A stretch of 64,000 nucleotides of DNA, taken from positions 287,691-351,690 of the forward strand of contig NZ_JACHLI010000003.1 of assembly GCF_014204515.1 (NCBI RefSeq), read 5' to 3'. The notes beneath the pieces were generated by a model. It was not told the DNA's origin. It made no database searches and saw only the letters and a program-made list of their open reading frames with translations. Below are positions 50,457 through 59,723 of the stretch, in pieces; positions within the stretch are counted from its first letter, which is position 1; the number at the start of each line of letters is the position of its first letter. Origin of the DNA: Pseudomonas nitroreducens (GTDB lineage Bacteria; Pseudomonadota; Gammaproteobacteria; Pseudomonadales; Pseudomonadaceae). A program made the position numbers and the translations under genes.

Positions 50457-51476
50457 TCATTCCGGCGACGGGAACAGCGCCGCGAAACGCGGCGTCGCGC
50501 GGGTTACGAAGCCTTCGCCCTGGCGCACGATGAAGAAGGCCGCCAGCCCGTTGCGCTCGGCAAAGGTATAGCCCTCCTCCGGCCCCAGCACCATCAGCAG
50601 GGTCGACAGGCCATCGGCGCGCAGGGCCTGGGCTTCCGCCACCGTGACCGAGGCCAGCGCATGCCGCACCGGCGCGCCGGTGCGCGGGTCGAAGGTGTGC
50701 GAGTAGCGCTGCCCACCTTCCTCGAAATAGTTGCGGTAGTCGCCGGAGGTGGACAGGCCGATGCCGTCCAGCGCCACCGAGCGCTCCACCTGCCGCTCGC
50801 GCTCGCCGCTGGGCACTTCCAGGGCGATGCGCCAGGGCGTGCCGTCCGGCTTGTGGCCCACGGCCTTGAGCTCGCCGGTGATTTCCACCAGGTAATCGGC
50901 CAGCCCCAGCTCGGCAAGGCGCGCACTGACCTGATCCACCGCATAGCCGGCGACGATGCTGTCGAAGTCCAGCTGCGCAGCGACGTCCTTGCACAACTGA
51001 TCGCCCTCCTGGCGCAGGTGCTGGTGACCGACACGAGCACGCGCCTGCTCCAGGGCGGCAGCATCGGGCACCTTCTCGGCGCGCGACTGCGGGCCGAAGC
51101 CCCAGAGGTTCATCAACGGCTCGACGGTGAGGTCGAAGGCGCCGCCGCTCTGCTGGGAAAGTTGCTCGCCGTAGCGCCACAGCGTCAGCATGTCCGCCGG
51201 CATCGCCATGCAGGCGCCGCCCGGCAAGGCATTGAAACGGGACACCACGGAATCGTCGCGGTAGGTGGAGAACTGCTCGTCCAGGCCCGCCAGGATCGCG
51301 TCGACCTCGACCTTGAGCTTCGCCGCATCCGGCGCCTTGCCGGTCGTGACGAACTGCACCGTGTAGCTGCTGCCCATGGTCGGCCCGCCGAAGCGCTCGA
51401 CGGACTGCCCGCAGCCGCTCAAGGCTGCAAGCACCAGCACGATCAACAGGCTCGCATGGGACAAGGTCATCTCCAT
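50457..51476 (-). CDS. apbE: FAD:protein FMN transferase ApbE (lipoprotein)
   Basis: A 339-residue periplasmic lipoprotein: signal plus LAALSGC (Cys about 22-25 depending on start). It has GPTMGSSYTVQF near the N-terminus, GLSTSGDYRNYFEEGGQRY and HTFDPRTGAPV, the ApbE flavin-transfer motifs. ApbE attaches FMN covalently to Nqr/Rnf-type and related proteins. In P. aeruginosa the nqr operon lies next to it; here the next gene is a permease, so its substrate is elsewhere. The start could also be 51470. Confidence 0.93.
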   Translation of the reverse strand: MEMTLSHASLLIVLVLAALSGCGQSVERFGGPTMGSSYTVQFVTTGKAPDAAKLKVEVDAILAGLDEQFSTYRDDSVVSRFNALPGGACMAMPADMLTLWRYGEQLSQQSGGAFDLTVEPLMNLWGFGPQSRAEKVPDAAALEQARARVGHQHLRQEGDQLCKDVAAQLDFDSIVAGYAVDQVSARLAELGLADYLVEITGELKAVGHKPDGTPWRIALEVPSGERERQVERSVALDGIGLSTSGDYRNYFEEGGQRYSHTFDPRTGAPVRHALASVTVAEAQALRADGLSTLLMVLGPEEGYTFAERNGLAAFFIVRQGEGFVTRATPRFAALFPSPE

Positions 51477-51579
51477 CAGCCGCCAGGGCGCGGCGCCGGG
51501 CATTCTACCGCAAGCACCCAGCGCCACTGTTTCCGCTCTGGCAAAGGTGCATTACCCCTTTCGCTCCAGGAACCAAGGA

Positions 51580-51603
51580 AAACGGGAGCCGAAGCTCCCG
51601 TTT
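51580..51603 (-). terminator. terminator after the amino-acid permease gene
   Basis: Stem AAACGGGAGC (51580-51589) with GCTCCCGTTT (51594-51603), 10 bases past the permease stop in the minus direction. Confidence 0.85.
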
Positions 51604-51613
51604 CTCAACCGGT

Positions 51614-53011
51614 TCAGGCGTTGGCCTTGCCCGGGGACTTGCGCTTGAACAGGTAGCACACGCCCATCAGCACCACCCACACCGGGATCGCGTACACCGA
51701 CACGTCGATACCCGGAATCTGCAGCATGATGCCCAGGATGAACACCACGAAGGCCAGGCACAGCCAGTTGCCGAAGGGGTACCACAGCGCGCGGAAGAAC
51801 GGCTGCACGCCCTTGGCGGTCATGGCCTTGCGGAACTTCATGTGGGCCAGGCTGATCATCGCCCAGTTGATCACCAGCGCGGCGACCACCAGGGACATCA
51901 GCAGCTCCAGCGCCTGGTGCGGGATCACGTAGTTGACCACCACGCAGGCCAGGGTGATGAACGCCGATACGCCGATGGCCAGCAGCGGCACGCCGCGGTC
52001 ATCGACCTTGGCGAAGGCACGCGGGGCATCGCCCTGCTCGGCCAGGCCATAGAGCATGCGGCTGTTGCAGTACACGCAGCTGTTGTAGACCGACAGCGCC
52101 GCGGTGAGCACCACGAAGTTCAGGATGTTCGCCGCATACTCGCTGCCCAGCAGCGAGAACACCTTGACGAACGGGCTGCCGCTGTAGGGATCGCCGGCGC
52201 TGTTGATGCTCTGCAGCAGGGCATCCCAGGGGTACAGCGAGAGCAGCACGGCCAGGGCGCCGATGTAGAAGATCAGGATGCGGTAGATGACCTGGTTGAT
52301 CGCCTTGGGGATCACCTTCTTCGGCTCGGAGGCTTCGGCGGCGGTAATACCCACCAGCTCCAGGCCACCGAAGGAGAACATGATGATCGCCAGGACCATG
52401 ATCAGCCCCTTCCAGCCATTGGGGAAGAAGCCGCCGTGGGCCCACAGGTTGCTCACCGAGGCCTGCGGGCCGCCGGTGCCGCTGACCAGCAGCCAGACGC
52501 CGAGCAGGATCATGCCGATGATGGCGACCACCTTGATGATCGCGAACCAGAACTCGGTCTCGCCGAAGGCCTTCACGTTGAACAGGTTGATGGCGTTGAT
52601 CAGCACGAAGAACACCGCCGCCGTCGCCCAGGTCGGGAAGTCCGGCCACCAGAACTGGATGTACTTGCCGACCGCGGTCAGCTCCGACATGCCCACCAGG
52701 ATGTACAGCACCCAGTAGTTCCAGCCCGACATGAAGCCGGCGAAGCCGCCCCAGTACTTGTGCGCGAAGTGGCTGAAGGAGCCGGCGACGGGCTCCTCGA
52801 CGATCATCTCGCCCAGCTGGCGCATGATCAGGAAGGCGATGAAGCCGCCGATGGCGTAGCCGAGGATCATCGACGGGCCGGCGGATTGCAGAACGCCGGC
52901 AGAGCCCAGGAACAGGCCGGCACCGATGGCGCCGCCGAGGGCGATCAGCTGGATGTGGCGGTTCTTCAGACCGCGCTTCAGCTCGCCTTCATGCAGATGT
53001 TGTCCATCCAT
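51614..53011 (-). CDS. aroP: aromatic amino acid / APC-family permease (AroP-like)
   Basis: A 465-residue 12-helix permease. N-terminus LKRGLKNRHIQLIALGGAIG with the substrate-binding IGAGLFLGS, then GSFSHFAHKYWGGFAGF. It most resembles AroP/general aromatic permeases; the exact amino acid is an inference from PAO1 position (aroP1). Sits between apbE and gap, with terminators on both sides. Confidence 0.85.
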   Translation of the reverse strand: MDGQHLHEGELKRGLKNRHIQLIALGGAIGAGLFLGSAGVLQSAGPSMILGYAIGGFIAFLIMRQLGEMIVEEPVAGSFSHFAHKYWGGFAGFMSGWNYWVLYILVGMSELTAVGKYIQFWWPDFPTWATAAVFFVLINAINLFNVKAFGETEFWFAIIKVVAIIGMILLGVWLLVSGTGGPQASVSNLWAHGGFFPNGWKGLIMVLAIIMFSFGGLELVGITAAEASEPKKVIPKAINQVIYRILIFYIGALAVLLSLYPWDALLQSINSAGDPYSGSPFVKVFSLLGSEYAANILNFVVLTAALSVYNSCVYCNSRMLYGLAEQGDAPRAFAKVDDRGVPLLAIGVSAFITLACVVVNYVIPHQALELLMSLVVAALVINWAMISLAHMKFRKAMTAKGVQPFFRALWYPFGNWLCLAFVVFILGIMLQIPGIDVSVYAIPVWVVLMGVCYLFKRKSPGKANA

Positions 53012-53077
53012 TTGAAGTCTTTCCAGGTTCGGGAATTGGCAGATTTTATTGGTGTTTATGGTAGAGCCAGTAACGAA

Positions 53078-53103
53078 AAACGGGAGCCCGAGAGCTCCCG
53101 TTT
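53078..53103 (-). terminator. terminator after gapdh
   Basis: Stem AAACGGGAGC (53078-53087) with GCTCCCGTTT (53094-53103), 17 bases past the stop at 53120 in the minus direction. It has the same arm sequence as the terminator at 51580-51603. Confidence 0.85.
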
Positions 53104-53119
53104 ATCTAGACCGCCTGGA

Positions 53120-54568
53120 TCAGCGCGGGAAAGCCGGCGGGTTCACGCCAGCCATATCTTCCATCACGCGGACGACCTGGCAGCTGTAGCCGAACTCGTT
53201 GTCGTACCAGACGTAGAGGACAACGCGGTTGTCGTTGGCGATGGTCGCCTCGGCATCGACGACGCCAGCATGGCGGGAGCCGACGAAGTCGGTGGAGACC
53301 ACTTCCTGGGAGGACACGAAGTCGATCTGCTTCTGCAGGTCAGAGTGCATGGCCATCTGGCGCAGGTACTCGTTGATCTCTTCGCGGTTGGTGGCCTTTT
53401 CCAGGTTCAGGTTGAGGATGGCCATGGAGACGTTCGGCGTCGGAACGCGGATGGCGTTGCCGGTCAGCTTGCCTTTGAGAACCGGCAGAGCCTTGGCCGC
53501 AGCGGTAGCGGCGCCAGTCTCGGTGATCACCATGTTCAGCGGCGCGGCGCGGCCACGACGGCTGCCCTTGTGGAAGTTGTCGATCAGGTTCTGGTCGTTG
53601 GTGAACGAGTGAACGGTTTCGACGTGGCCGTTGACGATGCCGTACTGGTCGTTCACAGCCTTCAGCACCGGCACGATGGCGTTGGTGGTGCAGGAAGCGG
53701 CGGAAACGATCTTGTCGTCAGCGGTGATGTCGCCATGGTTGATGCCGTGAACGACGTTCTTCAGCGCGCCCTTGCCCGGAGCGGTGAGGATCACGCGGTC
53801 GATACCCGGGCACTTCAGGTGCTGGCCCAGGCCTTCGGCGTCACGCCATTTGCCGGTGTTGTCGACCAGCAGGGCGTTCTTGATGCCGTACTGGGTGTAG
53901 TCGATCGACGCCGGGTCGTTGGAGTAGATCACCTGGATCAGGTTGCCGTTGGCGGTGATCGTGTTGTGCTCTTCGTCGATGGTGATGGTGCCGTCGAACG
54001 GACCATGCACGGAGTCGCGGCGCAGCAGGCTGGCGCGCTTGACCAGGTCGTTCTCGGCGCCCTTGCGGACGACGATGGCGCGCAGGCGCAGGCCGTCGCC
54101 GCCACCGGTCTTCTCGATGAGGATGCGCGCCAGCAGGCGGCCGATGCGACCGAAACCGTAGAGGACGACGTCGGTGCCTTCGCGGGCGCCGCCGTTCTGC
54201 TTGCCGACCACGTCGGCCAGCTCGTCCTTGGTGAACTGCTCGATGCTGCGGCCGTTACCTTCGGCCTTGAACTTGGCGACCATCTTGCCCAGGTCTACCG
54301 AGGCGGCGCCCAGCTTGAGCTCGCTCATCGCCTTGAGGATCGGGAAAGTGTCGTGAACCGACAGCCCGCCTTCTTCGGCCAGGCGGTGACGGGCGAAACG
54401 GTGCGCTTTGAGGATCGCGATCACCGAACGGTTGATCAGGCCACGGCCGTAGATCGAGGTCACCACGTTGTTGTTACGGTACAGCTGACCGATCAGCGGA
54501 ATCATGGCTTCCGCGAGGGCTTCACGATCGATCCACTCACCGAGACACTGGTCGGGCTTCTGGGTCAC
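53120..54568 (-). CDS. long-form NAD-dependent glyceraldehyde-3-phosphate dehydrogenase
   Basis: A 482-residue protein. Residues 1-130 are an extra helical N-terminal domain (DQCLGEWIDREALAEAMIPL, then GRGLINRSVIAILKAHRFAR). The usual GAPDH follows: YGFGRIGRLLARIL at about 136, and the active Cys in SAASCTTNAIVPVLK at about 292. It is the PA3001-type, not the classical gapA. GTG start at 54568 with GGAAGG 8 bases upstream was preferred; ATG at 54586 has no ribosome site. Confidence 0.92.
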   Translation of the reverse strand: MTQKPDQCLGEWIDREALAEAMIPLIGQLYRNNNVVTSIYGRGLINRSVIAILKAHRFARHRLAEEGGLSVHDTFPILKAMSELKLGAASVDLGKMVAKFKAEGNGRSIEQFTKDELADVVGKQNGGAREGTDVVLYGFGRIGRLLARILIEKTGGGDGLRLRAIVVRKGAENDLVKRASLLRRDSVHGPFDGTITIDEEHNTITANGNLIQVIYSNDPASIDYTQYGIKNALLVDNTGKWRDAEGLGQHLKCPGIDRVILTAPGKGALKNVVHGINHGDITADDKIVSAASCTTNAIVPVLKAVNDQYGIVNGHVETVHSFTNDQNLIDNFHKGSRRGRAAPLNMVITETGAATAAAKALPVLKGKLTGNAIRVPTPNVSMAILNLNLEKATNREEINEYLRQMAMHSDLQKQIDFVSSQEVVSTDFVGSRHAGVVDAEATIANDNRVVLYVWYDNEFGYSCQVVRVMEDMAGVNPPAFPR

Positions 54569-54726
54569 GGGCAATACCTTCCACATGTAGGAGAAGAAAA
54601 AAGGGGCTACATTATGACGGTGTGAACCTTCTCCGGCAATCCGCGACCGTCGCATGACTGACATCCGTCAATCGGGATAGTTACAATCCGGCCGGTCAAA
54701 TCCCTCGACCGGAGCCAAGACTGCCC

Positions 54727-57700
54727 GTGTCCGTATTGCGTATCCCTACATTGCCGACCGCGGCCGGCAAGCAATCCTGGGGCAACCTCCCCGGAGCCGC
54801 CCTGAGCCTGGCCATCGCTGAAGCCGCCGGTCCGGCGAAACGTTTCACCCTGTTGCTGACCGCCGACAGCCAGAGCGCCGAGCGCCTGGAGCAGGAGCTG
54901 CGCTTCTTCGCCCCGGATTTGCCGGTGCTGCAGCTGCCGGACTGGGAAACCCTGCCTTACGACGTGTTCTCGCCGCACCAGGACATCATTTCCCAGCGCG
55001 TCGCCGCCCTCTACCAATTGCCCGAGTTGCGCCGCGGCGTGCTGGTGGTGCCCATCACCACCGCCTTGCACCGCCTGGCGCCGGCCAAGTTCCTGCTCGG
55101 CAGCAGCCTGGTGCTGGACGTCGGCCAGAAACTCGACGTCGAGCAGATGCGCAGCCGCTTCGAGGCCGCCGGCTATCGCTGCGTGGACACCGTCTACGAA
55201 CACGGCGAGTTCGCCGTGCGCGGTGCGCTGATCGACCTGTTCCCGATGGGCAGTGAGCTGCCCTACCGGATCGACCTTTTCGACGATGAAATCGAGACGC
55301 TTCGTACCTTCGATCCGGAAACCCAGCGCTCCATCGACAAGGTGGAGAGCATCCGCCTGCTGCCGGCCCGCGAGTTCCCGCTGCGCAAGGAAGCAGTCAC
55401 CGGCTTCCGCGGCCGCTTCCGCGAGCGCTTCGACGTCGACTACCGCCGCTGCCCGATCTACCAGGACCTGGCCAGCGGCCTGACACCCTCCGGTATCGAG
55501 TACTACATCCCGCTGTTCTTCGAAGATGGCGAGACTTCGACGCTGTTCGATTACCTGCCGCAGGACACCCAGGTGTTCTCCCTGCCGGGGATCGAGACCG
55601 CCGCCGAACAGTTCTGGACCGACGTGCGCAACCGCTACGAAGACCGCCGCTACGACCCGGAACGCCCACTGCTGCCGCCAGCCGAAGTGTTCCTGCCGGT
55701 GGAAGACTGCTTCGCCCGCCTGAAAAACTGGCCGCGCGTGGTGGTCAGCCCCGAGCCCATCGAGACCGGCGTCGGCCGCGAGCGCTTCCCTGCCGAAGCG
55801 CTGCCGGAACTGGCCATCGAGGCCAAAGCCACCGAGCCGCTGGCGCGCCTGCGCCAGTTCATCGAGCAGTTCGACGGACGAATCCTGTTTACCGCCGAAT
55901 CCGCCGGCCGCCGCGAGGTGCTGCTGGAACTGCTGGCGCGACTGAAGCTGCGCCCGGTGGAAGTCGAAGGCTGGCCGGGCTTCCTGGCGCACAAGGACCG
56001 CCTGGCGATCACTATCGCGCCGATGGACGAAGGCCTGCTGCTGGATGCCGACAAGGGCAAGCCGGGCATCGCCCTGGTGGCCGAGAGCCCGCTGTTCGGC
56101 CAGCGCGTCATGCAGCGCCGGCGCCGCGAGAAGACCCGCGACGGTGGCGAGAACGTCATCAAGAACCTCACCGAACTGCGCGAAGGCGCGCCGGTGGTGC
56201 ACATTGACCACGGTGTCGGCCGCTACATGGGCCTGATCACCCTGGAGATCGACGGCCAGAACGCCGAATTCCTCGCCCTGCAATACGCCGACGAAGCCAA
56301 GCTCTACGTGCCGGTGGCCAACCTGCACCTGATCGCCCGCTACACCGGCAGCGACGATGCCCTGGCGCCGCTGCACAAGCTGGGCTCGGAAACCTGGCAG
56401 AAGGCCAAGCGCAAGGCCGCCGAACAGGTTCGCGACGTCGCCGCCGAGCTGCTGGATATCTACGCCCGCCGCGCCGCGCGCAAGGGCTACGCGTTCAAGG
56501 ACCCGCAGGTCGACTACGCCACCTTCTCTGCCGGCTTCCCCTTCGAGGAAACCCCGGACCAGCAATCCGCCATCGAGGCAGTGGTGGCCGACATGCTCGC
56601 CGACAAGCCGATGGACCGTCTGGTCTGCGGCGATGTCGGCTTCGGCAAGACCGAAGTGGCCATGCGCGCGGCCTTCGTCGCGGTACACAGCGGCAAGCAG
56701 GTCGCCGTGCTGGTGCCCACCACCCTGCTCGCCCAGCAGCACTACAACAGCTTCCGCGACCGCTTCGCCGACTGGCCGGTAACGGTCGAGGTGATGAGCC
56801 GCTTCAAGTCCGCCAAGGAAGTCGAAGGCGCCGTGGCGCAACTGGCCGAAGGCAAGGTCGACATCGTCATCGGCACGCACAAGCTGCTGCAGGACGATGT
56901 GAAGTTCAAGAACCTCGGCCTGGTCATCATCGACGAGGAACACCGCTTCGGCGTGCGCCAGAAGGAGCAGCTCAAGTCCCTGCGCAGCGAGGTGGACATC
57001 CTCACCCTCACCGCCACGCCGATCCCGCGCACGCTGAACATGGCGGTGGCTGGCATGCGCGACCTGTCGATCATCGCCACGCCGCCGGCACGTCGCCTGT
57101 CAGTGCGCACCTTCGTCATGGAAGAGCAGAAGTCGGTGATCAAGGAAGCCCTGCTGCGCGAACTGCTGCGCGGCGGCCAGGTGTACTTCCTGCACAACGA
57201 GGTGAAGACCATCGAGAAGTGCGCCCGCGACCTCGCCGAGCTGGTCCCGGAGGCGCGCATCGGCATCGGCCACGGGCAGATGAACGAGCGCGACCTGGAA
57301 CGGGTGATGAGCGACTTCTACCACAAGCGCTTCAACGTGCTGGTGGCCTCGACCATCATCGAGACCGGCATCGACGTGCCCAGTGCCAACACCATCCTCA
57401 TCGAGCGCGCCGACAAGTTCGGCCTGGCCCAGCTGCACCAGCTGCGCGGGCGCGTCGGCCGCAGCCACCACCAGGCCTACGCCTACCTGCTCACCCCGCC
57501 GCGCAAGCAGATGACCCCGGACGCCGAGAAGCGCCTGGAAGCCATCGCCAACGCCCAGGACCTGGGTGCCGGCTTCGTGCTGGCGACCCATGACCTGGAA
57601 ATCCGCGGCGCCGGCGAGCTGCTCGGCGACGGCCAGAGCGGGCAGATCCAGGCGGTGGGCTTCACCCTCTACATGGAAATGCTCGAACGCGCGGTGAAGG

Positions 57701-58191
57701 CCATCCGCAAGGGCGAGCAACCGAACCTGGAGCAGCCGCTGGGCGGCGGCCCGGACATCAACCTGCGGGTGCCGGCGCTGATCCCCGAAGACTACCTGCC
57801 GGACGTCCACGCCCGCCTGATCCTCTACAAGCGCATCGCCAACGCCGCCGACGAGGACGGCCTGCGCGAACTGCAGGTAGAGATGATCGACCGCTTCGGC
57901 CTGCTGCCAGAGCCGGCGAAGAACCTGATCCGCCTGACGCTTCTGAAACTGCAGGCAGAAAAACTCGGCATCGTGAAGGTGGATGCCGGGCCCCAGGGAG
58001 GACGGGTAGAATTCGCCGCCGACACCTGCGTCGACCCGCTGGTGCTGATCAAGATGATCCAGAGCCAGCCCAACCGGTACAAATTCGAAGGGGCCACCCT
58101 CTTCAAGTTCCAGGTGCCCATGGAGCGCCCGGAAGAACGCTTCAACACGCTGGAGGCGCTGCTCGAGCGCCTCACGCCCCAGACCCGCTAA
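54727..58191 (+). CDS. mfd: transcription-repair coupling factor
   Basis: A 1154-residue DNA translocase that removes stalled RNA polymerase and recruits UvrA. UvrB-like N-terminus (about 1-350), RNA polymerase-interacting CarD-like part (about 490-550, VVHIDHGVGRYMGL), helicase with CGDVGFGKTEVAMRAAF (Walker A) and VIIDEEHRFGV, and C-terminal TRCF domain. Starts with GTG. Divergent from gap with 158 bases between; no promoter consensus obvious. Confidence 0.97.
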   Translation: MSVLRIPTLPTAAGKQSWGNLPGAALSLAIAEAAGPAKRFTLLLTADSQSAERLEQELRFFAPDLPVLQLPDWETLPYDVFSPHQDIISQRVAALYQLPELRRGVLVVPITTALHRLAPAKFLLGSSLVLDVGQKLDVEQMRSRFEAAGYRCVDTVYEHGEFAVRGALIDLFPMGSELPYRIDLFDDEIETLRTFDPETQRSIDKVESIRLLPAREFPLRKEAVTGFRGRFRERFDVDYRRCPIYQDLASGLTPSGIEYYIPLFFEDGETSTLFDYLPQDTQVFSLPGIETAAEQFWTDVRNRYEDRRYDPERPLLPPAEVFLPVEDCFARLKNWPRVVVSPEPIETGVGRERFPAEALPELAIEAKATEPLARLRQFIEQFDGRILFTAESAGRREVLLELLARLKLRPVEVEGWPGFLAHKDRLAITIAPMDEGLLLDADKGKPGIALVAESPLFGQRVMQRRRREKTRDGGENVIKNLTELREGAPVVHIDHGVGRYMGLITLEIDGQNAEFLALQYADEAKLYVPVANLHLIARYTGSDDALAPLHKLGSETWQKAKRKAAEQVRDVAAELLDIYARRAARKGYAFKDPQVDYATFSAGFPFEETPDQQSAIEAVVADMLADKPMDRLVCGDVGFGKTEVAMRAAFVAVHSGKQVAVLVPTTLLAQQHYNSFRDRFADWPVTVEVMSRFKSAKEVEGAVAQLAEGKVDIVIGTHKLLQDDVKFKNLGLVIIDEEHRFGVRQKEQLKSLRSEVDILTLTATPIPRTLNMAVAGMRDLSIIATPPARRLSVRTFVMEEQKSVIKEALLRELLRGGQVYFLHNEVKTIEKCARDLAELVPEARIGIGHGQMNERDLERVMSDFYHKRFNVLVASTIIETGIDVPSANTILIERADKFGLAQLHQLRGRVGRSHHQAYAYLLTPPRKQMTPDAEKRLEAIANAQDLGAGFVLATHDLEIRGAGELLGDGQSGQIQAVGFTLYMEMLERAVKAIRKGEQPNLEQPLGGGPDINLRVPALIPEDYLPDVHARLILYKRIANAADEDGLRELQVEMIDRFGLLPEPAKNLIRLTLLKLQAEKLGIVKVDAGPQGGRVEFAADTCVDPLVLIKMIQSQPNRYKFEGATLFKFQVPMERPEERFNTLEALLERLTPQTR

Positions 58192-58202
58192 GGACCCCGC
58201 GC

Positions 58203-58856
58203 ATGCGCCTGTTCCAACCCCTGCTGCTGTCGCTGGCGCTTCTCTCGCCAGCCGCCATCGCCGAGCCCTACCAGGTGGAGCTGATCCTGTTCCAGCAGTC
58301 CGGCGACGCCGTGTTCGCCAGCCGCCCCGCGCCCGACGACTGGGCCAAGGGCGCGCAACCGCCCGGCCCGGACAGCTCGCGACCAACCGCGATGGACGCC
58401 CAGGTGGCCAAGCTGAAGCAGAACGAAGGCTTCCAGGTCCTGATGCACAAGGCCTGGCGCCAGGAGATCGATGCCAATCCGGTGAAGATTTCCCTGAGCG
58501 AAGGCGCCCAGCGCGACGGCCACTTCCCCGTGGAAGGCACCGTCACCCTCAGCCTGCAGCGCTTCGTCAACACCCAGACCGATTTCTGGATCAACCAGTT
58601 CGGCCAGGACGGCCTGCTCGCCGCCAGCCAGCACATGGTCCAGGAGGCCAGCCTGAAGAACAGCGTGCTGACCTACCTCGACCATCCGAGCCTGGGCATG
58701 CTGATCAAGGTCAGCCCGCTCAACGCGCGCCCTGCCTCCCCACCACCGCCAGGCGTGGAAGACGAAGCGCCCACCGGCCCGGACGCCCCGCAGCAGCCCG
58801 CGCCGGCCGCTCCGGCCGACGGCGGCTTCGACGCGCCACCGCCGGCGGCGCAGTAA
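58203..58856 (+). CDS. csiV: CsiV-like secreted protein
   Basis: A 217-residue protein with signal peptide (MRLFQPLLLSLALLSPAAIAE) and a CsiV domain (YQVELILFQQSG near the start, WINQFGQDGLLAASQHMVQE late). Vibrio CsiV is needed for cell shape in response to D-amino acids and works with the lipoprotein LpoA on PBP1a. A Pro/Ala-rich tail follows residue 175. Starts 11 bases after mfd; same operon. Confidence 0.8.
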   Translation: MRLFQPLLLSLALLSPAAIAEPYQVELILFQQSGDAVFASRPAPDDWAKGAQPPGPDSSRPTAMDAQVAKLKQNEGFQVLMHKAWRQEIDANPVKISLSEGAQRDGHFPVEGTVTLSLQRFVNTQTDFWINQFGQDGLLAASQHMVQEASLKNSVLTYLDHPSLGMLIKVSPLNARPASPPPPGVEDEAPTGPDAPQQPAPAAPADGGFDAPPPAAQ

Positions 58857-58860
58857 CGAA

Positions 58861-58884
58861 AAAGCCCGGCATCCGCCGGGCTTT
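58861..58884 (+). terminator. terminator after csiV
   Basis: Stem AAAGCCCGGC (58861-58870) with GCCGGGCTTT (58875-58884), then a T-run. Confidence 0.9.
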
Positions 58885-58897
58885 TTCTTGGATCTTC

Positions 58898-58967
58898 GTA
58901 GGAGCGAGCCTGCTCGCGAACCGCCTGGCACCGTGCCTTGCAAGTTCGCGAGCAAGCTCGCTCCTGC
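58898..58967. repeat. REP pair (GTAGGAGCGAGC arms)
   Basis: Left arm GTAGGAGCGAGCCTGCTCGCG (58898-58918) and right arm CGCGAGCAAGCTCGCTCCTGC (58947-58967), imperfect at the last bases. Lies between csiV and the converging phosphorylase gene. Confidence 0.85.
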
Positions 58968-58976
58968 ATTTCGGGC

Positions 58977-59714
58977 TCAGCTAACCAGCACGCGCCCCAG
59001 CACTTCACGCACCTTGCCGATCCCCTCGTGCAGCGCCTGCTCGATCTCGGCCATGGTGATGATGCCGCTGGATTTACCCGCTGCCGGATTCACCACCAGC
59101 GACAGACAGGCGTAGGGCAGGTCCAGCTCGCGAGCCAGAGCGGCTTCGGGCATGCCGGTCATGCCGATGATGTCGCAACCATCACGCTCCAGTTTGGCGA
59201 CTTCCGCCACGGTCTCCAGACGCGGCCCCTGGGTCGCGGCGTACACGCCATGGCTGCTGTACGCATACCCCAGCGCCTGCAGGGCAACGATCAGCTTCTG
59301 CCGCAGCGGTTCGTCGTACGGATGACTGAAATCGATATGGGTGACGTGATCGATGTCGCCGGCGAAATAAGTGTGCTCACGGCCCCAGGTGTAATCGACG
59401 ATCTGGTGGGGCACGCAGAGATGGCCGCTGCCCATGGCCGCGTGGATACCGCCCACGGCGTTGACCGCGAGGACGGCCTCGGCGCCGGCCTGCTGCAGCG
59501 CCCAGAGGTTGGCGCGGTAGTTCACCTGGTGCGGCGGGAAGCGGTGCGGATGGCCGTGTCGAGCGAGGAACAGCACCTCACGGCCGGCGAACTCGCCGCG
59601 CTGGATGGCTGCCGAGGGCGCGCCGTAGGGCGTGTCCAGCTCGATGGCATCCTTCAGGGTCAGCCCTTCCAGCTGGGTCAGGCCGGTGCCGCCGATGATG
59701 GCGTAGACAGTCAT
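58977..59714 (-). CDS. S-methyl-5'-thioinosine phosphorylase
   Basis: A 245-residue PNP/MTAP-family phosphorylase: IIGGTGLTQLEGL at the start, FLARHGHPHRFPPHQVNYRA phosphate region, and IIGMTGMPEAALARELDLPYA. In P. aeruginosa the PA3004 enzyme splits methylthioinosine, part of the deaminating methionine-salvage route. Ends the psrA-ldt-nagZ operon, 9 bases past nagZ. Confidence 0.9.
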   Translation of the reverse strand: MTVYAIIGGTGLTQLEGLTLKDAIELDTPYGAPSAAIQRGEFAGREVLFLARHGHPHRFPPHQVNYRANLWALQQAGAEAVLAVNAVGGIHAAMGSGHLCVPHQIVDYTWGREHTYFAGDIDHVTHIDFSHPYDEPLRQKLIVALQALGYAYSSHGVYAATQGPRLETVAEVAKLERDGCDIIGMTGMPEAALARELDLPYACLSLVVNPAAGKSSGIITMAEIEQALHEGIGKVREVLGRVLVS

Positions 59715-59723
59715 GGCAAATCC

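Noticed and set aside
51842..54625. 927-codon plus-strand frame over aroP and gap
   Set aside because: Shadow of two solid minus-strand genes; His/Val/Asp-rich translation with no domain.
54607..56943. 778-codon minus-strand frame inside mfd
   Set aside because: Antisense shadow of mfd with repetitive composition.
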